Source: Mesocentrotus franciscanus (lineage: Eukaryota; Echinodermata; Echinoidea; Camarodonta; Strongylocentrotidae). From it: a DNA stretch of 64,000 nt. The notes beneath the pieces were generated by a model that was given only the letters and a program-made list of their open reading frames with translations, was not told where the DNA came from and made no database searches. The stretch lies in assembly GCA_037976565.1 (NCBI GenBank), contig CP137680.1, forward strand, positions 25,431,403 to 25,495,402, in the 5' to 3' direction. Numbering within the stretch: the stretch's first letter is position 1; each line of letters opens with the position of its first letter. A program made the translations under genes and the position numbers. Shown piece after piece: positions 34,501 through 46,500 of the stretch.

Positions 34501-37500
34501 TTATTTTCAGATCAAAGCAAGATGGTCGTGAATTAAAAGTGGTCGCTAAGCAAGTTATTTGGTAAAAATGCCATATTGCACTGTCGCCCTGAAAATACAA
34601 CTTTTTTTCCTTAAAAATGTGTTTTTTTAATTTACTGAAAATCCCTTTTTTTTAAGTGACGGGTCAGCAGCTCTCAAAGATTGAACGCATTTTTATTTAA
34701 AGAAACGTAGTTGCGATAGCATTTTATAGGGAAAATATCGAAAAACGTAAAACAGGCAAAATATGTTTTTTCAAGCTGAATAATATATGTATTTTGAAAG
34801 TGACAGGTTGGCAGGCCTGCATACCGGGTAGTCATGATGAACTAGAAACAAATACCTAAGCTCTCCTGATTCATTCTGACTTGTTAATATTCATTAGTCC
34901 GCCATTAGGTCAATAACTTTTATAAATGTAATGCTTCCTGGGAGAAATTTCAATTGTTTAAACATATTTGTGGCTAACACCCAGTAAATAAAGATTGATT
35001 GATCGATCTGTAATTGAAAACAAGTCAGAAAAAAATCGTGGAACCAGCGGGATTTGAATCTGCCATCTACTGCTTGCTGGGCAGCGACTCTACCACCAGG
35101 CCATCGCTTGTCCATGACACAGTCACGATGAACTAGAAACAAATACCCAAGCTCTCCCAGGAAGCATTAAAGCCGCCACGGTTTTTAAAAGGTGTAAATG
35201 CATGATAACGGTGCTCTACAAAAGTCCTGCACGTATTCACTGAGCTTTGTGCTATGAGATACTGTACAGAAATGTGATTACGTTGTCATAAAAAAAACAC
35301 CATGGTGTTGCCACGTCATATCTGAACGAGGCTATATCACCACTTTTTGACCACTAACTTTTTTGCACTCTTTTTCTCTAACAAACATAATGTCCAATCA
35401 TTTTATGCTGGTACTCTATAAACAGGAAATGTTGGTCTTTTATGACCTCTGTTTTTGTCTCGCCTGCGTAGCAAAAAGCGAGACATAGGCGCCGCTTTTC
35501 CGGTGGCGGCGGCGGCGTCAACATCAAAAACTTCACCAAGGTTAAGTTTTTGAATTTTTAATATAATTTTGAAAGTATAAGTTCTTATTCAATGAAACTT
35601 GAACTAAAGGGTTATCAAGTATCCCCAATCATGTGAGCAGAATTTCAGGTCACAAAGTCTAGGTCAAAGGTCATTTAAGGTCAACAAACTTAGACTATGT
35701 TGTGGCATCATCATCAAAAACTTAACCTGAGGTTAAGTTTTTGAATTGTTAATATAATTTTGAAAGTATAAGTTATTATTCAATAAAACTTGGACTAAAG
35801 GGTTATCAAGTATCCCCAATCATGTGAGTAGAATTTCAGGTCACTAAGTCAAGGTCAAAGGTCATTTCCGGTCATCAAACTTAGACGATGTTATGGCATC
35901 AGGTTAAGATTTTGAATTTTTATCGTAATTTTGAAAGTATACATTCCTATTCCATGAAACATGAACATAAGGGTTATCAAGTATCACCATTCATGTGATT
36001 AGTCTTTTAGGTGACAAAGTCAAGGTCTGCAAACTTAGACTATGTTGTGGCATCAACATCAAGATTTTGAATTTTTAGCATAATTTCAAAAGTGTTTGTT
36101 CAAATTCCAAGAAACTTGTACCCAAGGGTTATCAAGTATCACAAATCATATGACACAAATTCCAGGTCAGAAAGTCAAGGTCAAAGGTCATTTTAGGTCA
36201 GTAGACTTGGATTATATTTTTCACAACTTAATATGAGAATTTAATAATCAATTTTTGTTATTTGTTCATATTTCATGAAAGTTATCAATCTTGGTACAAA
36301 CAATAGTAAATAATTCTTCTGATGATTCTAGTCAATATTCATTTCAAAATGCTGATTAGATTCAGAGGATTTCCATTTTTGGAGGCCTGCTAATGGGCCA
36401 CCCTGCCTATAAATAATGTCCCTACCTCAATTTTTCATCATATCGAATCGCGTAATGCAGGCGAGACCGCCGAGAGCGTTTCCCTTGTTTCTCTATTAAT
36501 CCAAGTTCAGAAATCAAAATTAGAGCAATTGTGTGATACATATATATTCCAACAACAGTTGCTATGCATTTAATTTATAATGCAATCGAAATTCCTAACT
36601 TCCACCTTGGACCCAACACTAGAGCTAACTTTTTAAACCTCTATCCTAATTCCTAACCAAAGTACAACCCAAGCCATAAGTTCCATAACCCTTCATCTTT
36701 TAGCCCATTGCTTACTGAGACCAGTTGGCTCCTCCGCTCCTGTATTGATAGTATGGGAATTAGAATTCAGTTGTCACAAAAATCTGTCAGTGGGTTAAAT
36801 ACAATAAAGCTAATGTACATGTACATGTCAAGTCAACAGAGCAAATGTTGAATCGCTTTTTATGAGTTTCTGGAGTTTTCATTTTAGAAGTGAATGGTGC
36901 TCTTTTTTCTCCAGGTAACTTCAATTTTGGAAGTGGTAGTAGTGGCATCAAGCCTTCCTCCACAGGGTTTAATTTTGATCTAGGTGGGTATACCCAGCCA
37001 TAAAACAAGTCCAATATACTCTGCTCAAAATAGCTTTTGTGTGGAAAAGTTCCATTTTGCTTCATTGTGACAGCTTGTACCCCTCTGCATGTAATATTAT
37101 AGTATTAATGACTGCTTTGAGAGAAATAGGTGTTTTTATACGCTCAAATTGCCCGAGGCGTGCCAAGGGTAATAGCCCAATTGTAACCTTCCCGAGAGCA
37201 TATAAAAACAACTATTTCACGAATATTAAAGCAGTCATTAATACTTTTATATGCCGAAAAAAGAGTCAACTTTAATACCAATCAACTGGTAGAACAGGAA
37301 GAGCAGAAATAAATACTAAATAGACTACACATAGAATCTAGTCTAGACTACGTCTCAGTACACAACAATTAATGTGTGGGACTCCACTGACTGGATTTGA
37401 CAATCATATTAGACCTTACATTTCTAAATCCGTACCATTCATACCATTCAAACAGACACCATAAACACATCAAGTATTACTAATTACTAACTTACTGATT

Positions 37501-40500
37501 AATATCACAAATAGTTTCCTCCAGATGTAGTTTTGGAGTACATTGTCCAGCTCCGAATTTGAAAGTTTATTTACGCTATCGAGCCGGGCCTGTGTTGATA
37601 ACTTGCAGGAGCCAGGAAGTCTTTGAATATTTTCATGGAGAATTTCACGGAATTTTTGGTGTTCTTGCTGTCAGCAGAATTAATCAAGTCTTGCATTTGA
37701 TCATCATCAAGAAGTTGAAATCTTGGGAGAGTTTCTTCAGCCATTTTTGCCTTGTTTGGAATTCAGTACGATCGAGATTGCCGTACGGTCGTCTGCGCTG
37801 CGCTGTATTAAAAATTGGTAAATTAAGCTAGCGACCAATTCTTCGCACAAAATTAATGTAAGGTGTCCGCGCTCGCACAAACCAGTTTTTAACACGTAAA
37901 CCAATGGGGATCGCAGTAAGACTTAACTAATTTCCTGGTAACTGGAATTTTGCCGGGATTATACCCGAGAACTATTACATGGGTTTGGCATTTTTCGTTT
38001 ATTTACGGGAATGGTTAAATCCACGACAGCAAATTCGACCAATCAGATGGCTGGATTTCTTAAGTGAGGTACATGTATATAATAATCATTATTCAATATC
38101 AATCAACAAAACCTCCTTTCTCAAGTCAATGTTTCTTCCGATTATATGCATGTCCCAAACTTCTCTTTTTATACAAATATCCTATATTTCCTCTTGCTAT
38201 CTCTTTGTGTGATTGGATGTCTCATGTTGCGTTTCATACTTGTACATGTACACAAAGCAAGCTGTGTTCAATTTATTGCAGATGCTTAGGTCTACATGCA
38301 TCTTCTTGTTTCATTATTGAACTATGAATGCAATCACACACATACATTTGGTCATTGGCAGTGGTTCAGTTTATCAATGAATTCAATGTACTACATGTAC
38401 ATCCATAGTCCATACATAATATTGTACTGATGTCATTCTTGTTACCGGTAAGTTTACTGGTTTCATTCTCATTACATGCATGATGATGCATCCATATACC
38501 TATGTGCTTGTTGCTGTTTGAAATTAGAGCTTGCACTCTTCAATCTGTATTTAGATTAGTTCCCAGCTTTGATGATTGATTAGTACTTTTGTCAGTTTCA
38601 TGTTTGCAGTGATTTAAAAAAAAATATATTTTGGGGGCTCCACTTCCAATTTTGGGGGGCTAATTTTCCCATTTCGGGGGCTACTTTTTCATTAATTCAT
38701 AAGAGAATACAATTTGTTGAGTTTATTTAGTAGGCTTACTTGATTATATACATACAAGTTGCCCCTGTAATCGCATTTTTGGCTTTTTTTTTCGGGGGCT
38801 CCTTTTTGTATTTCTGGGGCAAATTTGCCTGCTGCCCCTATGTATTTTCCCCCCTGCATGTATGGTTTTGTCACGGCCTATCGCAGAGCTGCCAACCCTC
38901 CCAGATTTGTCGGGAGACTCCCGGAAAATCCACCAATCTCCCGATATCCCGTTAACATAAAAAAACTCCTGGATTCTTACGATTTAAAAAAAAAAAAAAA
39001 TCCAGGTGGTATCATTTCATGTGGGGTTTCATGTTAGGCCTTAAAAAAAAAGATGTATTGCCCTTTAGGTCTCAAAACATGGGTTTTAAAAAAAAAAAAA
39101 AATTTCTCTCCCTCTTTGGGCTGAAATTTTTCAGTTTTGATGCATATTTTTTTATTCATTAAACATTTTTTCTTCAAAAAACGGTTAAAAAATAAAACTT
39201 TAAAAAAAAGACGACCATAGATTTCAAGATTTTGGGGTCAGTCGCTAAGGGCAATACAACATCTTTTTTTAAACGCCTTATCTAAGTGTAACCTCTCTCT
39301 CATGTGTGAGCGACTTCATGTTGACTTTCTTTGATCTAGTCTAGTAGATATCATATTTTCACGATCTTTGCAAACAGCTAAATGTGAATGCATTTGTACA
39401 AAATTTTGTGAATGTGTACTTGATAAGCTAAAAATAAGGTTATAATAACAGCCCATTTGATACCTGTTTTTATGCAAAAAGGGGTCATATTTTGTTGAAA
39501 ATTTTCAATTACAATTACAGTAAAAACACCTTCGGGCCAAAGAATCTCAGAAATCTCACTGATTCCTTATAAATCATACCCAAATTTACTGTCAAAATTA
39601 TTAAAACTTTGTGTACAAGAAGGGTGTCAAAATGGCTAAAAAAAACCAGGAGTTACAACGGGTCTCTGCCCCCTGGACCCCTGCCAGGGGCTTTGCCCCT
39701 GCACCCCACCCGCAATGGCTTGTTCGCTACGCTGGCTTCACAAAAATCTCCCTGATTACAAAAACCAAATGTTGGCAGCTCTGCTATCGTATGAAGAGAA
39801 CTTTAGTGACTGAACTTTACAGGGTTGGCAATTTCCCAGGAAATACTGGGATTTACTTGGAAATACTCATACATGTGTACCATTAATTGAAATTGTTTTA
39901 AAATGTTATATAGAATAAGTAGCAATCTGACTAAATTCCATCAATAACATCATGTGTTTCTTAGATTGCTTGTTTGGAAATTCTATTCATATTTGAGACA
40001 CAAAATCAAGCTATGTTGCACCACCTTCTTTTGTTGGTTACCCATGAGCTGTCAATCTTCTGGCACTACAATCATGTACATGAGTGAAAAGTTGGAAACT
40101 ATATTATCAGAATAATTGCTAATTTTTAATGTTCTAAATCAACATACAATCAAATATAAATCTGGAAAAGTACATAAATGTGAATGGTCAGGCTCCTTTT
40201 ACAATGGATCCATCCAAATTACAGTATGCTACTATGCTTCATAAATATCTTCAAGCTGATAAAATAAAATGCCCATCTTCGATGAAGATACATGTATAAT
40301 AAGTATAAGGAAGGGAGAGACCTGTATAGCATTGACAGATTAGGAAAGAAGGCACACTGGCCCATGCCCCTTAATCAGTGGTAAGTCCTATATGTTTTAA
40401 TCACAAAGTTATCATTGTCTGTTTGTAATGTAAGGAGTTGTTACTGATATCAAATTCAGTTGGAGTTGTGATCATTTCCATTGCATCTCTTTGTATTACC

Positions 40501-43500
40501 GGTAACAAGAGTGTAATACTTATTCTTTATTCTATAATTCATCAGCCCAGTCCAGAACCTATGAAGAAATTTTAAATGCTGAAGATGTTGGTTTTTGTTG
40601 GAAGAATAATGTTTTTTTTAAGCTACAGTACTAACTTGTGCAGCAGATATGCATGAATAACATTCTATTTTCTTTCTACAGGTTTTGGTGCCAAGCCGGG
40701 AGGGTCGTCTCTCTTTGGTGGAGGTGGTTTTGGTCAGACAGCTCCCTCAACATCTGCCCTCAAGTTTGGGTTTGGTCTCAATACAGGAACAACAACAACA
40801 AGTGAGTGTTGAAGGGATAACTGGTGTAGTCTGTTTACAACACCTCCCTTTAATGTTCAATAAAGCTATAGGAAAATAACTTCATGAGCTAATTATGGCC
40901 CAGAGTGGTTGTCAGATTGGTAGAAAATCTGGTCTCAACAATAACAGGCACCCAAACTTTAAGTCCGGATCCCCTCCATATTTAATGAAATTAACATGGA
41001 CTCCACCTTATAGCCCCTAATTAATAACACAATATTAGTGTTGAGTCCTGCATATTTCGGAGTAGGCCATGTGTGTTTTGCTGACATGTTTCATTTGAAT
41101 GCTTAATAGGATTCCAAATCAAAATCGTAGCCTAGTTAAAATTATGTTGTAGGCCTATTTATTACCACCAGTAAATAAACCAGTTTAAATCAGTTACTGA
41201 ATGTAGGGATACAAACATTTGTATGGTTTACTGAGAAGGGGTTCTTGGACAATCACCCCCCCCCCTGCAATTACCAGCAAGACAATATCCCTCCTAGAAC
41301 AATCTCCCCCTGAGGACAATTACCGTCCTAGGACTACCACCCAAAGTACAATACCCCCCTCCACCAGGTCTTATCCCCTAGCACCATCACCCCCAAGACA
41401 ATAGTTTTTAGCTCATCCGGCCCAAAGAGCCCGATGAGCTTATGCCATGGCGTGGCGTCCGGCGTCCGTCCGTCCACAGTATTCAAAATGCTTCTTCTTC
41501 GTTATTTTTCAACCGATTTTGATTTTGATTGTTTCATATGATAGGGCTAGGAGGGGGATTTAAAACTTCTACACAGAATTGTGAAATTCATTATCTATGC
41601 TAATTTATGCAAATTTATTCGAAATCACAAAAAATGCTTCTTCTCCTTCATTTCTCGACCGATTTTGATTTGGTTTGCTTTATCTGGTAGAGCTCACTTT
41701 GGTACACTAAAATTCTACACAGAATTTTAAAATTGTTCTCCATTAATTAATTATGGTAATTTATGCAAATTTATTCCAAAAATAACAAAAATTGCTTCTT
41801 CTCCTCATTTCTTGACCGATTTTGATTTGGTTTGCTTTATCTGGTAGAGCTAACTTTGGTACACTAAACTTCTACACAGAATTTTAAAATTGTTCTCCAT
41901 TAATTATCTATGCTAATTTATGCAAATTTATTCAAAATCACAAAAATGCTTCTTCTCCTTCATTTCTCGACCGATTTTGATTTGGTTTGCTTTATCTGGT
42001 AGAGCTTACTTTGGTACACTAAAATTCTACACAGAATTTTAAAATTGTTCTCCATTAATTATCTATGCTAATTTATGCAAATTTATTCAAATCACAAAAA
42101 ATGCTTCTTCTCCTTCATTTCTGACCGATTTTGATTTGGTTTGCTTTATCTGGTAGAGCTAACTTTGGTATACTAAACTTCTACACAGAATTTTAAAATT
42201 GTTCTCCATTAATTAATTATGGTAATTTATGCAAATTTATTCCAAAAATAACAAAAATTGCTTCTTCTCCCTATTTCTTGACCGATTTTGGTTTGGTTTG
42301 CTTTATCTGGTAGAGCTAACTTTGGTACACTAAACTTCTACACAGAATTTTAAAATTGTTCTCCATTAATTAATTATGGTAATTTATGCAAATTTATTCC
42401 AAAAAATAACAAAAATTGCTTCTTCTCCCTCATTTCTTGACCGCTTTTGATTTGGTTTGCTTTATCTGGTAGAGCTTACTTTGGTACACTAAACTTCTAC
42501 ACAGAATTTTAAAATTGTTCTCCATTAATTAATTGTGGTTATTTATGCAAATTTATTCCAAAAATAACAAAAATTGCTTTTTCAACCAATTTTCATTCCA
42601 TTTCCTTTAGTTTCTATTCAATCTTGTACATCTTATTGATGGTGATGTTAAAGGTCGGTCCCCAGACGTAAATAATCATATCTGATTGATACACGTCTGT
42701 GAAAAACCCAATCACACACACATAAATGAAATTATGTCCCTTCCAGGGCATCAAATTTTTATTTTTTGACCAGTTCAAAAGTGTACCACATAAAATTTAC
42801 GATATTTGTTATTGCGAGATGCGGATGAGCGCTACGTCATTGACGTTCTGGTTAGTTTTTGTTGTGTGTGCTCTCAGATATTAGGGCAAATACAATTATA
42901 ATACAGTATATAGATGCCAACCCTCCATGATTTGCAGGGAGGCTCCTTTGTTTTTTGATGAGTCACTCCACACAAATATTAATGCCTCCCTGATTTTTTG
43001 AAATATTATTCCTATTCTGCTGTATGCAATTAATAGAAACCTCCCTGATTTCTGAATGAATCCTCCCTGAAAGCTGAATGTAAAGGTTGGCATGTACAAT
43101 ATTGAGAGCATTATTTTAATGAAAGTTTAAAAAACAAAATTAAGAATGAATAAAAAACGAAAGAGGGGTTCAATAGCAAAAGACGATCTGACACATTGGG
43201 AAGTGTGAAATCAACTTTAATTGACTGTCCAAAAAAAAAACTTTAAATTTAACAACACGAAATTGGCAATCGTGCTCAAATGCAAATTTGTAAATGAAAA
43301 TGTTGTCAGCCAAACCCAGAACTCCAAACTAAACTTGTTAAATTTCTTCCTCTTCATATATAGGTGGCTTAGGTACTGGTTTTGGTGCTCAGCAGCAGCA
43401 GCAGCAACAACAACAACAACAACAACAACTGCAACAAGGTAGATAATATAATTATATCATTGTTATTTTTACTTTGAGTTTCTGCAATTCCAAAATATCT

Positions 43501-46500
43501 GATGCAGTTTCTGCATGAATACCTCTGTAGGTTTGCCTTGTATTGTAACTAGTTTTTTGACTTGGCTTTCTACTAATCAAAGAAAATTCCTACCTAGAAA
43601 TATGTATTTTATAACAGATGACACAAGCTCCTGTGTAGTTTTGTCCCTATAAATGGTTGCTCCGGTTTTAATTTCAGAGTTGTCTCCGTTTGTGGTCATG
43701 CTGCCAATAAGAATATACAAATTTAATCAAATCAACAATGTAGGTTCAGCTAGCTCTCACACAAGGAACTTTTTTCAATAATAGTTGTTGCTAAGCTGTA
43801 CTAGTTAACTCTTTATGCGTTCTTCTGCACCAGTGCACCGTCGTCCCTGTGTTTCGTTCACATCTGTGCACAAATCACACTATGTGCTATTCATACACGC
43901 TGCAAATGAATGCAACACACAGGGGTTAAAAAGATGCAGATCTTAACAGTACATGAAATGAAGCACACAAGACTCTAGTAATTACACTAGACAGATATTT
44001 TGCATTATGGATCCCAGTGTTTAAGCGAAAATCCTCATTTTTATAGTCGCTTTATACTGCTATTTCACTCCTGGTTGTCTCTGAGATGGATATGATGGCT
44101 ACATGATAAAAGGTGATATAAATAGAGTCAAGAAATCAGTAAAGAAGTCCCCACATCCAACATCAAAACCAGAGCGTTGCGAAGGATATTTGGCATCGCA
44201 TCATCCTTGAATATTGCCATTCATATGCGTAGTTTTACAGTCAAGTTTTATGTGCAATGTTTGAAAGCAGCGTGAAATTACATCTCATGCCCTCTTTGTG
44301 TCTCACCTCTTGCTCTTATTCCAGGCGTCGACAACAACCTAGTTCTCCTTGCAGCTGCTCTCTCAGTACCCAGCATCTATGGCGATGAGAGAGACAACCT
44401 CCTGGCCAAATGGAATCAACTCCAAGCTTTCTGGGGGACAGGCAGCGGGTTCGTCAATCAGAACACCACAGTCAACTTCACCCCAGAGAACCCCTTCTGT
44501 AGATTTAAAGTGAGGAGCAATGAGGACTGGGGATGGTAGCAATTTAGGGTCCAAATTCATATAACAGTGCTTGGCCAAGATAACAATATATATTGTACTC
44601 CAGCATGTGAAGTCAGTTGGCAATGGCATGTAAAGCTATATAAAGTTAGATGAATATCAACCCAGAAATATTATATTCATGCCTCAACCACCAAGTTTTC
44701 TTTGTTTTATAATTTTTGTTATCTTTTCCAGAAATATATCTCAATAAATTTCAACATGTGCAAAAGTTACGTAAAAAGCCAAGAAAACAGAACTGGCAGT
44801 ATTTTACGATGATTTAGGACAGCGTTTTCAACCTTCTTGGGGTCACGGCACTCTGACGACATACTCGTCAAGTGCCATGTACACACTTACGTGCAAATTA
44901 TATTCTAAATATTTGAAGGAGCGAAGCAAGCAAGCAAAAAAATGGCAATTCTAATGTAAATTTTTATTTTGTAATCAACACACCAATAAAGATATAAAGT
45001 TATGTATTTGGTTACCTCGTAGCCCAATAAAAACATAAATACAAAATATTAAATACCTGTATCCAGTCACCACGATACACAAAAATGAGGATTATGAGGC
45101 ATCTCGTTGCCCCTGTTTCTAAATGTTGGGAACGAGTGAAGCGACCGAGCAATATAAAATGTAATTTTGATGTATGCGGGCACTTTGCTAACCAAATATA
45201 ACGATATTTGGGCACTTAGGTGTCAAAAAGAAGGATCTTATGGCCTCTTATTGCCCAAATATGGAGGTATTCAGGTTTTAATATCTTTAAAATGCTATTC
45301 CTCGAGAAAAAACCATAGTGGTATCTAAGATTTTGTTTTTGCTCTTTGCTGCCAGAAATCATGATTTTAAAGGTTGCAAGCAAAGCAAGCAAGGAAGAAG
45401 GACACTTTAATATCTTTAAAATGCCATTTCTTCACGTAAATACATAGCGGTTTCTAAGATCTTGTTTTCACGAAATGGACGTTATTCCTAAATGAATTTA
45501 TAGTGTAACTAAATTTTTCCGGTGGCACCCCTAGAGATGTCCTGCGGCACCCTAGTTGAAAAATGTTGGGTGTACATTTCAACAAGAAAGACAGGATTCT
45601 GTAAAGAAGCACTGATGAAGGGAAACAAAAACATGCACCTTTTATTAACAAATGGTATTTATATAACAAGTGCTCACCAACAGATTTTCACTCTTCTTCA
45701 TTATGTGCATCCTCAATAGACAGTTGGCTATAGTGTAAAACCCACAGCAAAGACGAAAGATGGCCTGGTTGTCTTACACTTCAACAAGAAAGACACAGAA
45801 ATCAGATCTCAGCAGCAACAGATGGTAGACTCCTCTACAGAATCCTGGGCAGTAAACCCTCTCTGTCAGTGTGCGTGGAGGATGTCAGACCCCTTCCAAA
45901 TGACAAGTAAGGCCTGGACTAAATAATACATGAGTAATACTTGAAAAACTATCCAAGATGGGTTTCATGCCCATTTAGGTTAAACGTTAAAAACCCTTTT
46001 AAAGAAATTCTATAGTTGCAATGGTTTTAATACATTTATTACTCTGTGACTTTTGCTTTTCATTCTGTGAAAGCTTTCTTTTGTCTTAAGTCATCCTTGA
46101 GAGGGATTTAACATCAAGTCCTACATGTAACATGACATAAGAATTATCATTATAGTAATCTTCATTGTACACTTGTATTTGCTTCACAGCTAAATTAGAG
46201 TTCTATATCTTGGAATACCACATGATAAAACATAATCATAGAACATGATAACATGTACATGTATGAATATATTTGTATCCTTAATGTTATGCATCTTTTC
46301 TTGCTTTTTCTTTTTCATTTCAGAGCTGAGGTAGTAGTCTACATCTTGGAACGTCTTCCTACTGGTGCTACTAAACGCATACCTTCCACAGAAACCTTTA
46401 CCTTTTTTAACCAAGCCAGCAACAAGCAGCAGCTGGGTAGTCTAGGGGTAGTTCACATGCAGCCAAGGCAAGCATTGTCACAGGCTCAGTTAGAACACTA

